DNA from: Thioclava sp. JE_KL1
GTDB lineage: Bacteria > Pseudomonadota > Alphaproteobacteria > Rhodobacterales > Rhodobacteraceae
Assembly: GCF_009296265.1 (NCBI RefSeq)
Contig: NZ_WBJS01000004.1
Location: 62,001 to 126,000, forward strand
Direction: 5' to 3'
Length of the DNA stretch: 64,000 nt
The translations under genes and the position numbers were made by a program. Positions 1-9,623 of the stretch are shown piece after piece (position 1 is the first letter of the stretch; each line of letters starts with the position of its first letter). The notes below the pieces were generated by a model that searched no databases, was not told the DNA's origin, and was given only the letters and a program-made list of their open reading frames with translations.

Positions 1-3000
1 CCGATCAGTTCGACGTCTATGGCGCGTCCGGGATCGCGGCGGGTCTGCTGACCCAGCAGGGCAACGAGATGGACGAATTCGTCACCGCCGCGCTGCAACA
101 GTCGCTGGTGGGCGTGCCGCTCGATCTTCCAGCGCTGAACATTGCGCGCGGTCGCGATGTCGGGCTGCCGACGTTGAACGAGCTGCGCATGGAAGTCTTC
201 GACGGGCTGACCCAGAACACGTCTAACAACACAAACGGCTCCGGCATCGCGCCCTATCACAGCTGGGAAGATTTCGGGGCGCATCTACGCACGCCGGAAT
301 CGCTGGTGAACTTCATCGCCGCTTATGGGCGGGATGAGGACGGCACGTTCGGGCTGCAAGCCGCGCGCGACGCCTATCAAGCGGGCACGGGCGAGCTTTA
401 CGAAATCCGCGCGGCGGCGCAGGCGATCCTCGATGCCGCAGCCGATGCGTCCGATCCGCTGCATGACGAAGCACTGATGTTCATGCGCGGTTCGGGAGAG
501 CCGACCTATACGCCGGGCGTGGGCTGGTCGCTCTCGGGCGGGCAGGGCGATCAGGGCTTCTGGGATATCGACCTCTGGGTCGGCGGTCTGGCCGAACAGG
601 CGATGTTCGACGGCCCGCTGGGCACCACCTTCAGCTTCATCATGCTGGACTTCACCCAGCGCCTGCAGGATGGCGACCGCTTCTACTACCTCTACCGGAT
701 GCCGGTTGGCCACCATCTGGGCGATCAGATCATCGGCGAGCAATTCGCCCATCTGATCATGCGCACCACCGGGCTGGAGCATATCCCGGACGCCTTCGCC
801 ACACCCTCGGCCACCTATGTGCTCGACGGGACGACCTCGAGCGGCGACTACCACGACAATGCGCGCGACGGTCTGCTGGGTGTCGATGACGCTTATGGTG
901 ACAACGACTACTTCAACGCGACGCTGGAGCGACTGCCCGACGAGGTGCGCGACGTCGCGCTCGCAAATGGTGGCTTCGAGGCGCAGGATCTCGTCGCGGC
1001 GGGAGCCCCGACCAATGCGCGCGGCACCTATCTCAACGGGGCGATCGAGGGCTGGACCCTCAACGGCACCGGCGGCACCTGGGCTCCCACCGAAGCTTCG
1101 GTGCCCTTCCTGCCCGAAGGCACGCAGGTCGCCCAGCTCGGTCGCAATGCATCGATGACGGCCGACACCGGCACGGAGCTCGTCGAGGGAAATGTCTACA
1201 CCCTGACGCTCAAAGTGGGCGACAAGATCGGCTATGTCGCGACCGGCGGCACGGTCAAACTGGTGGCCTCGGATGGCACCGCGTTGGCCAGCGCCGTTTT
1301 CGCGCCGCCGCTCGATGACGACGACGTCACGACGGACGATGCCTGGGACATGGTCACCCTGAGCACCGGTGCTGTGCCCGCGGATCTCGCAGGCCTGGGC
1401 CTGAGCATCGTGGTCGAGACCGACGGCACCGGCCAATACACGCTCTTCGACAATGTCCAACTCACCGAGAGCATCCCCGGCGGACCCGCAAATGACGGCC
1501 ATATCACGGTGATCGGCCTCTCGGGCGACGACTTCATCGTCGGGGCCCTGGGCGATGACGTGCTCTATGGCGATGAGGGCAATGACCGCATCGAGGGCGC
1601 GCAGGGCAACGACCATATCTATGGCGGCGACGGCGACGACTACATCACCGATTACGAGAATGACGACTTCATTCTCGGCGGGAATGGCAATGACACGATC
1701 TTTGCGGGCCCGGGTGTGCTCGATACCTCCCACGGCAACGCGGGCGATGACGAGGTCCATGGCGGCGACGGCATCGACGAGGTCTTCGGCGACGACGGCA
1801 ATGACCGTCTCTACGGCGAGGGCGACACCGACCTGATGATGGGCGGTGACGGCAACGACTACATGGATGGCGGCGACAGCGTCGACGAGATGTTCGGCGG
1901 CAACGGCGCGGACTGGATGGTCGGCGGCGTCGGCGACGACAACATCAACGGCGGCTCGGGCAACGACCTGCTCGAAGGGGGCCTCGGCCCGACCGCGAAT
2001 GATGGCGACCGTCTCAACGGGGACAGCCCGGCGCAGCTCAATCCGGTGATCGAGTTCAACGGCGACGGCACCGAGGGCGACATGGATATCGGCTCCTACG
2101 AGGACGCCTATATCAACGTCGTCGCGAACCTGCAGACTTCGAACAACGCAGGCACTGGCTCGGTCCTGATGGACCAATATGCCTTCCTCGAAGGTCTCGT
2201 CGGCTCGCAATATAACGACGATCTGACCGGCGCGGATGAGAACGGCATCGGCTCGAACGGGATGAACAACTATCTCGTGGGCGGCGGCGGAGACGACCGT
2301 CTCACCGGCCTCGGCGATGGCGGCGACGAGGGCACGGGGCAGGCCGATTTCATCTTCGGCGACAGCGTGATCGTGGACTCGAACCTCTACTGGATCGGCG
2401 ACAACCGTCACGACCAGAGCGTGACCGTGACCGGCTTCATCGAAGACTGGTACGGCACCGGCGACACCCGCGTTCAGTTCTCGGACGGCTCGCTCGGTCA
2501 CATCCTCGGCGATACCGGTACGGAGGGCACCGACACCGCGCTCTACACCGGCAACCGCGACGACTACCGCATCGAGCTGATCTCGATGAACGGCCAGCAG
2601 GCGGTGAAGATCACCGATCTGCGCAACGGCACCGACAATCAGGGCAATCCGGTCGCGACCGATGGGGTGGATATCCTCGTGGGCGTCGAATGGGCCGAGT
2701 TCGCGAATGGCGAGACGATTTCGCTCAATCCCGATCCAATGTCGGACATCATGTGGAACGCGACCGGCAGCAGTGGCGGCGGCACCATCGCCCGGCTGAG
2801 CGCGGATGTGCCCTTCGGCGGTCAGGCGACCTACGAGCTGCTTTCCGGCTCGCCGGAGGTGCGGCTTGGCGGTTTCAATGACGATCAGGTGCGCATTCAG
2901 GGCGGGCTTGGCGACAATGAGGCGCTCACCGCTACGATCCGCGCGACCGACGCGTCTGGTACGCAGGTCACCGAGACCTTCGATATCGTCACCGGCGATG

Positions 3001-4502
3001 CGACGGACGAGGTGATCAACCTGACCGGCGCGACGAATGACACCACGATCTACGGCCGCGAAGGCAATGACACGATTTCCGGCGGGGATGGCAACGACAC
3101 CATCGTCTGGAACGTGACCAATCTGCGTCGCAACCAGCCGGAACGGCCCGACGGGCGCGATTTCGTGGATGGCGGGGCCAATGGTGCCGCGGGGGACCGC
3201 TTCGTCGTCACCGGCAACAACACCCGTGAGAACTTCGTGATCTATACTGTCGCGGCTGCGATGGCGGCCAATATCACGGTGCAGAACGCGGCCGCCGAAA
3301 TCGTCATCACCCGCGATGGCGAGGTGATCGCCGAGCTCGCCAATATCGAGGAGATCACGATCAACACGCTCGACGTGACCGCCGATAACGGCAACGGCGG
3401 GCTCGACGGCGGCAATACCGGCGGGTGGCGCGGCGACAATGTCGAAATCGTAGGCGACTTCACCGGCACCAGCCTGAACTACTCGACGATCACGGTGAAC
3501 GGCGATGATGGCGACGATGTCGTGGACATCTCGCAACTCGAATCCGATCACCGCATCGTCTTCCACGGTGGCGGCGGCGACAACGTGCTGGTCGGCGGAA
3601 CGCGGTCGCAGGACGTGCTTGTCGATGCACGCCACGGCGCGCGTCCGGACAATGCGAACCCGGACGGCTCGGATAGCGGCAGCGGCAGCGATGACGGATC
3701 CGACAGCGCGATGCCCGACGGGCTGGTGCTGGTCGGCGACGACACCGCCGAGACCTTCATCGGCATGGAGGGCAATGACGTCATCTTCGCAGGCGGCGGC
3801 GCGGATAATGCGCTCGGCAACGAGGGCGACGACATGATCTTCGGTGACGGGGGCGCGGATCGTCTCTTCGGCGGCGAAGGCGACGACGTGATCGAGGCTG
3901 GCAAGGGCCGCGATATGGTCTTTGCCGATGACGGCGACGACACGGTGATCGCGACCGAAGACGACGGCGCCGACAGCTACTGGGGCGGGGAGGGCTCGGA
4001 TACGCTCGACTACGCCGCGATCCAGGCCTCGGTCGAGGTCGATCTCGGCCACGGCACAAACGGCCACGGTCAGGTGATGATCGGCGAGACCGCGGATCAG
4101 ATCTACAGCTTCGAGAATGTCATCACCGGCAGCGGCGACGACACGATCATCGCCAACAGCGCGGTCAACGTGATGGATGGCGGCGGCGGCCACGACACTT
4201 TCGTGTTCAACGCGGCCGCCGATGCCGATGGCGACCGGATCAACGGTTTCGCACCGGGCGACAAGATCGACCTGAGCGGGATCGACGCCGATCAGGGCGC
4301 GGCCGGTTCGCAATCCTTCGTCCTGTTCGCGGCGGGCGATTTCAGCGCCGCGGGCGAGCTGCGGGTCTCCTACGAGATGCGCGACGACGGCGAGCATACG
4401 ATTGTCGCGGGCAATGTCGACGACGATCTGGATGCCGATTTCGAGATCGATATCGCGGGCCGTCACATGCTCGACGCCGCTGATTTCAATGGGGTGAACT
4501 AA
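1..4502 (+). CDS. RTX-repeat animal-type haem peroxidase, type I secreted (5' truncated)
   Basis: The reading frame is open from base 3 and the start lies outside the window. About 1,500 residues are visible. The first part carries the conserved NIARGRDVGLPTLNELR stretch (about bases 135-192) of the peroxidase-cyclooxygenase superfamily; the haem-ligand histidines should lie upstream of the window. Roughly bases 955-1480 look like a galactose-binding-type jelly roll (NGGFE ... GW ... FDNVQL). Blocks of RTX nonapeptides (GGxGxDxxx) follow at about 1540-1990, 2280-2370, 3030-3110 and 3750-3960, ending in a serralysin-like C-terminal segment (GDKIDLSGID). RTX blocks bind Ca2+ after export through a type I system, so the protein should act outside the cell. 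The exporter genes follow directly, past a terminator. Large secreted peroxidases of this build have been called peroxicins. Substrate and role (oxidative attack, adhesion) are not shown by the sequence. Confidence 0.85.
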   Translation, partial: DQFDVYGASGIAAGLLTQQGNEMDEFVTAALQQSLVGVPLDLPALNIARGRDVGLPTLNELRMEVFDGLTQNTSNNTNGSGIAPYHSWEDFGAHLRTPESLVNFIAAYGRDEDGTFGLQAARDAYQAGTGELYEIRAAAQAILDAAADASDPLHDEALMFMRGSGEPTYTPGVGWSLSGGQGDQGFWDIDLWVGGLAEQAMFDGPLGTTFSFIMLDFTQRLQDGDRFYYLYRMPVGHHLGDQIIGEQFAHLIMRTTGLEHIPDAFATPSATYVLDGTTSSGDYHDNARDGLLGVDDAYGDNDYFNATLERLPDEVRDVALANGGFEAQDLVAAGAPTNARGTYLNGAIEGWTLNGTGGTWAPTEASVPFLPEGTQVAQLGRNASMTADTGTELVEGNVYTLTLKVGDKIGYVATGGTVKLVASDGTALASAVFAPPLDDDDVTTDDAWDMVTLSTGAVPADLAGLGLSIVVETDGTGQYTLFDNVQLTESIPGGPANDGHITVIGLSGDDFIVGALGDDVLYGDEGNDRIEGAQGNDHIYGGDGDDYITDYENDDFILGGNGNDTIFAGPGVLDTSHGNAGDDEVHGGDGIDEVFGDDGNDRLYGEGDTDLMMGGDGNDYMDGGDSVDEMFGGNGADWMVGGVGDDNINGGSGNDLLEGGLGPTANDGDRLNGDSPAQLNPVIEFNGDGTEGDMDIGSYEDAYINVVANLQTSNNAGTGSVLMDQYAFLEGLVGSQYNDDLTGADENGIGSNGMNNYLVGGGGDDRLTGLGDGGDEGTGQADFIFGDSVIVDSNLYWIGDNRHDQSVTVTGFIEDWYGTGDTRVQFSDGSLGHILGDTGTEGTDTALYTGNRDDYRIELISMNGQQAVKITDLRNGTDNQGNPVATDGVDILVGVEWAEFANGETISLNPDPMSDIMWNATGSSGGGTIARLSADVPFGGQATYELLSGSPEVRLGGFNDDQVRIQGGLGDNEALTATIRATDASGTQVTETFDIVTGDATDEVINLTGATNDTTIYGREGNDTISGGDGNDTIVWNVTNLRRNQPERPDGRDFVDGGANGAAGDRFVVTGNNTRENFVIYTVAAAMAANITVQNAAAEIVITRDGEVIAELANIEEITINTLDVTADNGNGGLDGGNTGGWRGDNVEIVGDFTGTSLNYSTITVNGDDGDDVVDISQLESDHRIVFHGGGGDNVLVGGTRSQDVLVDARHGARPDNANPDGSDSGSGSDDGSDSAMPDGLVLVGDDTAETFIGMEGNDVIFAGGGADNALGNEGDDMIFGDGGADRLFGGEGDDVIEAGKGRDMVFADDGDDTVIATEDDGADSYWGGEGSDTLDYAAIQASVEVDLGHGTNGHGQVMIGETADQIYSFENVITGSGDDTIIANSAVNVMDGGGGHDTFVFNAAADADGDRINGFAPGDKIDLSGIDADQGAAGSQSFVLFAAGDFSAAGELRVSYEMRDDGEHTIVAGNVDDDLDADFEIDIAGRHMLDAADFNGVN

Positions 4503-4510
4503 GGGGTAGC

Positions 4511-4543
4511 GCCCGGCGGAGGGGTCCGCCGGGCGTGATTTTT
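4511..4543 (+). terminator. Intrinsic terminator after the peroxidase gene
   Basis: A perfect 10-bp stem (GCCCGGCGGA at 4511-4520 with TCCGCCGGGC at 4525-4534) has a four-base loop and is followed by a five-T run at 4539-4543. It lies 8 bases past the peroxidase stop and upstream of the exporter ribosome binding site. The peroxidase is therefore probably transcribed separately from, or in excess of, the exporter. Confidence 0.85.
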
Positions 4544-4574
4544 CAAAGTCTCAAGATCTTGGTGGGAGGATCAC

Positions 4575-6347
4575 ATGAGCAATGCACGTCGCCGTTTCCA
4601 AGCCAGCGAAGAGCTCGTTTCCGAACGTCTCGGCCGCTATCGCGGGCTGATCGTCTTTCTTCTCGGCCTGTCTTTCGTGATCAGCCTGCTCGCGCTGACA
4701 GGCTCGTTCTACATGCTGCAGATCTACGACCGGGCGCTGACCAGCGGTTCGGTCCCGACGCTGCTGGCGCTCTCGGTTCTCGCCATCGCGCTCTACCTGT
4801 TTCAGGGCCTGTTCGATGTGCTGCGCAACCAGATCCTCGTGCGCGTCGGCGCGCGGATCGATAACCGCCTCGCGCCGCTCACGCATCGCGTCGCGATCGA
4901 GATGCCGCGTTTCGGCTATTCCACATCCGAGGCGCTGGAGCGGGGCCGCGACGTCGACACGATCCGCAGCTTCGTCTCGGGGGCCGGGGCCATCGCGCTT
5001 CTGGACCTGCCGTGGATGCCGCTGTTTCTCGGCTTCGTCTATCTGCTTCACCCGCTGCTGGGGCTGATGACCATCGGTGGCGCCTGCGTGCTGATCACGC
5101 TCACCGTCATCACAGAGATGATGTCGCGCCGCTCGGGTCGGGAACTGCAGAAAGCCTCCATCGCCCGCGCGATGATCGCCGATACGAACACCCGCAACGC
5201 CGATGTGCTGCACGCGATGGGCTTCGGTCGCCGCGCGGTCGAGCGGTTCGACACCGCCAATGCCGAGCATCTGCGCCTGCATGCGCGCACCAGCGACATC
5301 ACCGGCACGCTCAGCGGGCTGTCGAAGGTCACCCGGATGATGCTGCAATCGGCGCTTCTCGGGCTTGGCGCTTACCTGACCATTGTGGGCGAGCTGTCGC
5401 CCGGCGCGATTATCGCCTGTTCGGTTGCCGCGTCGCGCGCGCTGGCGCCGGTGGAGATGGCGATCGGCAACTGGAAGGGGTTCGTCGCCGCCCGCCGCAG
5501 CCATGCGCGGCTGCGCGACACGCTCGCGACGCTCGAGGATGACGACACAATGGTCGCCTTGCCCCCGCCGACCGAGAGCTTCACCGTCGAGGGGATGACG
5601 GTCGTCGCGCCGGGCTCCGGAGCGGTGCTGCTGGGCGATGTCAGCTTCGATCTGAAATCGGGCGATGCGCTCGGTCTGATCGGGCCCTCGGGCTCGGGCA
5701 AAACCACCCTCGCCAAGGGGATCGTCGGCATCTGGCCGCTATTGCGGGGGCATGTGCGGTTCGACGGAGCCGCGCTTGATCAATGGCGCGTGGACCTTCT
5801 GGGCGACCATATCGGCTACCTGCCGCAGGAGGTTTCGCTGATGGAAGGCACGGTCGCCGAGAATATCGCGCGCTTTGCCCCCGACGCGACGGATGCGGAT
5901 GTGGTGGCGGCGGCGAAGGCTGCGGGCGCGCATCAGACGATCATCCATCTGCCCGACGGCTACCAGACGCAGCTTGGTCCCTTCGGCACGTCGCTTTCCG
6001 CGGGCCAGCGTCAGCGGGTCGGTTTGGCGCGCGCGCTTTATGGGGCGCCCTTCCTCGTGGTGCTGGACGAGCCGAACTCGAACCTCGACGCCGATGGCGA
6101 AGCGGCTCTGAGCGCGGCCATCGCATCGGTCCGGGCGCGCGGCGGCATCGTCGTGGTGATCGCGCATCGCCCCAAGGCGCTGGAATCCGTCAATCTCGTG
6201 GGCTTCGTTCAGGGCGGCAAGCTGGTGGCCTTCGGTCCGAAAGACGAGATCGTCAATCGATCCGTCGGGCTCAAACCGCTGCCCAAGGGCAAACGCCCCG
6301 CAGCAGCGGCGGAGCTGGGGGACAGCATCGAGCAGGCGGTGGGCTGA
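4575..6347 (+). CDS. Type I secretion system permease/ATPase (PrtD/HasD type)
   Basis: This 590-residue protein joins a membrane domain to an ABC ATPase domain and should form the inner-membrane motor that exports the neighbouring RTX proteins. The membrane domain spans about residues 20-300, with hydrophobic segments near 25-50, 60-80, 135-180 and 255-290. The nucleotide-binding domain shows Walker A GPSGSGKTT (370-378), Q-loop LPQE (416-419), signature LSAGQ (474-478) and Walker B FLVVLDEP (493-500). There is no N-terminal C39-like domain, which fits exporters of RTX proteases and haemophores better than HlyB. The start follows a GGGAGGA site at 4564-4570. It is followed within 3 bases by a second RTX gene and then an HlyD-type gene; the outer-membrane TolC partner is not in the window. 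Confidence 0.92.
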   Translation: MSNARRRFQASEELVSERLGRYRGLIVFLLGLSFVISLLALTGSFYMLQIYDRALTSGSVPTLLALSVLAIALYLFQGLFDVLRNQILVRVGARIDNRLAPLTHRVAIEMPRFGYSTSEALERGRDVDTIRSFVSGAGAIALLDLPWMPLFLGFVYLLHPLLGLMTIGGACVLITLTVITEMMSRRSGRELQKASIARAMIADTNTRNADVLHAMGFGRRAVERFDTANAEHLRLHARTSDITGTLSGLSKVTRMMLQSALLGLGAYLTIVGELSPGAIIACSVAASRALAPVEMAIGNWKGFVAARRSHARLRDTLATLEDDDTMVALPPPTESFTVEGMTVVAPGSGAVLLGDVSFDLKSGDALGLIGPSGSGKTTLAKGIVGIWPLLRGHVRFDGAALDQWRVDLLGDHIGYLPQEVSLMEGTVAENIARFAPDATDADVVAAAKAAGAHQTIIHLPDGYQTQLGPFGTSLSAGQRQRVGLARALYGAPFLVVLDEPNSNLDADGEAALSAAIASVRARGGIVVVIAHRPKALESVNLVGFVQGGKLVAFGPKDEIVNRSVGLKPLPKGKRPAAAAELGDSIEQAVG

Positions 6348-6350
6348 GCC

Positions 6351-8249
6351 ATGGACCAGGACAAGCTCAAGCTCGGTATCCCGGATGACGAAGCGGCGCT
6401 CGCGCCGATACAGAAATACCGTGCGCCCGAGGGGCGCTCGGTCTGGCCCGGCCGCGCGGCGGTGGGGCTGGTAGCTCTTGCCTGGGCGGCGCTCGCGCGC
6501 AAGCTCTTCGGCACGGATGCGGCGCAGGCGGAAGGTGTTCAGGACGGCCCGGCCCACCCCCCGGCAGATCCCGACGCCCCCGCCGGCCCGCAGACGCCGA
6601 ACGCGCATCACATCCCCGAAATGGGGCCGAGCGCGGCACTGGCGCAAGAGGAGGAGCAGCCCGATCCCTTGCCCGAGAACGTGATCCTGTTCCCGGGCGC
6701 AAATCCGGCCCCTTTTGCGCTCTCTCCGCAACGCTGGCACGCGAAGCACAAGGCGACGGTGGATGCGCAGGACGATACGCTTTTCTTCCCCGAGTCGATC
6801 GAGGTAAAGGAGTTCGATTTTCCAAAAGTTCCGGTCTTCTCCTCGACCCGTGCCGCGGCGCGCAAGGCGCGCGAGAGCGGGGACCGCGCGCCTGATGAGC
6901 CCCGTCAGCCGGGTCCGGCGCCCGAGGTCCCGCGCAACCGCGCGCCCGAGACGAATGGCCCGGTGCGCCTCTCGCCCGGCCGGCGTGACGAGAGCTTCTT
7001 TATCGTGGCTGCTATTCTGCTAAGCGGGGCGAGCGATCCCGACGGCGACCCGCTCTCGATCCTGTCGATGCAGGCCCAAGGGGGAGAGGTGATCGCCCAT
7101 GGCGAGGGCGAATGGCTCATCAAACCCGATCAGGGGTTCGAGGGCGAGTTGGTCATCACATACGATCTCAGCGATGGCGAGCTGGCAATCGGTCAGACCG
7201 CGACAGCACTGATCCTACCGCCCGACTATCACGACGTGATCGGCACCGCTGAAGACGATTTGCTGACCGGCACGCCCGACCGCGACGCGATCCGAGGCGA
7301 GGGGGGCGACGATATCCTCTATGGCCGCGAAGGCGAGGACATGCTCGACGGCGGCGATGGCTGCGACGTGCTGATCGGCGGCGCGGGCGCGGATGTCATC
7401 TATGGCGGCGCGGGCAATGACACGGTCTTCGCAGGTGCGGGCGACGATATCGTCTTCGGCGAGGCGGGCGCGGATGCGCTGCATGGCGAGGACGGCAACG
7501 ACTATCTCGACGGCGGCTTGGGCGCGGACAGCCTCGATGGCGGCGCGGGCAACGATACGCTGATGGGCGGTGAAGGCTGCGATCAGCTCGACGGGGGCGC
7601 AGGCGAAGACCTCGTCTCCGGCGGCGCGGGCGACGACCGCATCGTGGTCGCGGAAATTTCGGAAAGCGCGGGCGACAGCTACAATGGCGGCGGAGACGCC
7701 GACACACTCGACCTCAGCCGCATCGCGGAGTCGGTCACCGTCGACCTGTCTGCCGGGACGATGACGAGCGCTGCGGGCGAGGCGACGCTCGTCAGCATCG
7801 AGAACGTTACCTCCGGCGCGGGCGCCGATCAGCTGGTCGCAAGCGATGCCTGCAACCTCTTCTCTGGTGGCGCGGGAGAGGACGTCTTCGTCTTCACCTC
7901 GCTCGCATCTATCCAGAACGCGGGCCAAGGCCATGACCGGATCACCGATTTCGAACCCGGCGACCGGATCGACCTCTCGCAGATCGACCCGATGGGCGAA
8001 GGCTATGGCGAAATGCGCCTGTTCTTTGCAGGAGCGACCGGCGAGGTCCCCGAGGCACGCGGCGGCGTTTTCGTGGCCTACGAGATCGAAGACGGAGACG
8101 ACGCGCATGAATTCACTATCGTAAAGGCCAAGCTGAGCGCGCAGCACGAGGATGGCAGCATCGAGGATTACGATTTCGAGATCGAACTCGACGGCCATCT
8201 CACGCTCGAAGAAACCAATTTCCTGTTTGATTGCGACGTGCCCGCCTGA
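6351..8249 (+). CDS. RTX calcium-binding protein with cadherin-like domain and N-terminal hydrophobic segment
   Basis: This 632-residue protein starts 3 bases after the exporter ATPase stop. Residues about 34-52 form a hydrophobic stretch, followed by a long Pro/Ala/Glu-rich linker. At about residues 205-285 there is a cadherin-like beta-sandwich module (ASDPDGDPLSI and GFEGELVITYDLSDG are typical). RTX nonapeptides run from about residue 300 to 440, with a serralysin-type C-terminal half (FEPGDRIDLSQID). The C-terminal part looks like a type I secretion substrate. The N-terminal hydrophobic segment is unusual for such a substrate and could anchor or retain the protein. Its position between the ATPase and adaptor genes suggests a structural or surface partner of this system. 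Exact function is not known to me. Confidence 0.75.
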   Translation: MDQDKLKLGIPDDEAALAPIQKYRAPEGRSVWPGRAAVGLVALAWAALARKLFGTDAAQAEGVQDGPAHPPADPDAPAGPQTPNAHHIPEMGPSAALAQEEEQPDPLPENVILFPGANPAPFALSPQRWHAKHKATVDAQDDTLFFPESIEVKEFDFPKVPVFSSTRAAARKARESGDRAPDEPRQPGPAPEVPRNRAPETNGPVRLSPGRRDESFFIVAAILLSGASDPDGDPLSILSMQAQGGEVIAHGEGEWLIKPDQGFEGELVITYDLSDGELAIGQTATALILPPDYHDVIGTAEDDLLTGTPDRDAIRGEGGDDILYGREGEDMLDGGDGCDVLIGGAGADVIYGGAGNDTVFAGAGDDIVFGEAGADALHGEDGNDYLDGGLGADSLDGGAGNDTLMGGEGCDQLDGGAGEDLVSGGAGDDRIVVAEISESAGDSYNGGGDADTLDLSRIAESVTVDLSAGTMTSAAGEATLVSIENVTSGAGADQLVASDACNLFSGGAGEDVFVFTSLASIQNAGQGHDRITDFEPGDRIDLSQIDPMGEGYGEMRLFFAGATGEVPEARGGVFVAYEIEDGDDAHEFTIVKAKLSAQHEDGSIEDYDFEIELDGHLTLEETNFLFDCDVPA

Positions 8250-8284
8250 CGGGCTGCGCGAATTTTTGGTGGGGGGAACCGAAA

Positions 8285-9577
8285 ATGACCAAGACTGAAA
8301 ACGATCCGGCCCTGTTCTCGATCCGCGCGCGCATTCTGTTCGCGACGGCGTTTCTGGGCGCGCTGATCCTCGTCTTCGGGGGCTGGGCGGCGCAGGCGAA
8401 ACTCTCCGGCGCGGTGATCGCGCAGGGGCAGGTTGCGGTGAAATCGCAACTGAAGGTGGTCCAGCACCCGGATGGCGGCGTGATCCGCGATATCCGCGTG
8501 GAGAACGGCGATCTCGTGCAGGCGGGCGACGTGGTGGTGCTGCTGGACGATACGCAGCTGCGCTCGGAATTGGGGATCGTCGAGACCCAGATCCGCGAAT
8601 TCACCGGTCGGCGCGCGCGGCTGATCGCGGTGCGCGACAGCGCAGCCGAGATCGTGTTCCCGGACGGGTTCGAGACCGCCGAGGAGACGGCTGCGATTGC
8701 CGATGGCGAACGCCAGCTTCTGGCCCATGACCGTGCGATGCAGGATTTGCGTCGCGACCAGCTTCTGTCCCAAGTCGACCAGTTCGACGAGGAGATCCGT
8801 GCCCTCGAAGCGCAGCGCCAGTCGAACGATATCGAACGCCGTCTGCGCGGCGAAGATCATGACCGGCTGCAGAAGCTTCTGAAGAAAGGGCTGACCGAGA
8901 AAGGCGCGATCACCGAGGTCGAGCGCGACATGGCGCGGCTCGACGGGGTCTCGGGCGAGATAGAGGCCAATATTGCGCGGGTGAAGGGCCAGATCAGCGA
9001 GTCGAACCTGCGTATCCTCGAGTTGGACCATCAGGCCCGCACCGCCGCGCAGAAGGAACTTCGCGACATCGACGCCCAACTGGCCGAACTGCATGAGCGC
9101 GCCGTGGCCGCGCGCGATCGGCTCTCGCGCACCGAGATCCGCGCGCCGATCGCAGGCGTGGTGAACGAGCTGGGCGTGCATACGGTGAACGGTGTGATCG
9201 CACCCGGCGAGCGGGTGATGGCGATCGTGCCCGATGGCGAGCTGATCGTGGAGGCGCGGCTGCGCACCACCGATATCGATCAGGTCATGCCGGGCCAATC
9301 GGTGCGGCTGCGCTTCACCGCCTTCAACCAGCGCACGACGCCGGAGGTGGCGGGAGAGGTGCGCGTGGTCGCGGCTTCGGCCACGAAGGACGAAAGCGGC
9401 GGGAGCTATTACCTCTGCGCCGTCGCGCTGACCGAGGCACCGGTGCTCCCCGACGGGCGGGGCCTGCGCCCGGGGATGCCGGTTGAAGTGTTCTTCCAGA
9501 CGGGCGAGCGCACCGCGATCTCCTATCTGCTCAAGCCGGTCGCCGACCAGGTGCAGCGTACGATGCGCGAGGACTGA
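8285..9577 (+). CDS. HlyD-family periplasmic adaptor of the type I secretion system
   Basis: The 430-residue protein has one N-terminal transmembrane segment (about residues 15-37). A biotinyl-lipoyl half (GQVAVKSQLKVVQHPDGGVI) and a long alpha-helical hairpin (about residues 90-280) follow. The second lipoyl half and beta-barrel with IRAPIAGVVNELGVHT complete the fold. This is the PrtE/HlyD membrane-fusion architecture linking the inner-membrane ATPase to TolC. I chose ATG 8285 because it follows a G-rich site (8270-8276) and starts just before the cytoplasmic tail; an in-frame codon at 8231 would add 18 unlikely residues. It is the last gene of the secretion operon. Confidence 0.9.
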   Translation: MTKTENDPALFSIRARILFATAFLGALILVFGGWAAQAKLSGAVIAQGQVAVKSQLKVVQHPDGGVIRDIRVENGDLVQAGDVVVLLDDTQLRSELGIVETQIREFTGRRARLIAVRDSAAEIVFPDGFETAEETAAIADGERQLLAHDRAMQDLRRDQLLSQVDQFDEEIRALEAQRQSNDIERRLRGEDHDRLQKLLKKGLTEKGAITEVERDMARLDGVSGEIEANIARVKGQISESNLRILELDHQARTAAQKELRDIDAQLAELHERAVAARDRLSRTEIRAPIAGVVNELGVHTVNGVIAPGERVMAIVPDGELIVEARLRTTDIDQVMPGQSVRLRFTAFNQRTTPEVAGEVRVVAASATKDESGGSYYLCAVALTEAPVLPDGRGLRPGMPVEVFFQTGERTAISYLLKPVADQVQRTMRED

Positions 9578-9586
9578 GGGGCAGAC

Positions 9587-9608
9587 GGGGCGGGCGAGTG
9601 TCCGCCCC
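9587..9608. terminator. GC-rich hairpin between convergent genes
   Basis: GGGGCGG at 9587-9593 pairs with CCGCCCC at 9602-9608 around an eight-base loop, between the stops of the adaptor gene (+) and the acylase gene (-). No strong T-run follows on either strand, so this is only a weak candidate terminator. Confidence 0.4.
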
Positions 9609-9623
9609 GAGTTTCAAACCGGA

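Noticed and set aside
1540-1990. Closely spaced short DNA repeats that might look like a CRISPR array
   Set aside because: The period is that of RTX nonapeptides (27 bases) in an intact reading frame; units vary and there are no spacers of constant length.
285-4466. A 1,393-codon open frame on the minus strand opposite the RTX peroxidase
   Set aside because: It mirrors the repetitive GC-rich RTX coding sequence, has no ribosome binding site or recognisable domain, and the plus-strand protein has clear peroxidase and RTX motifs.
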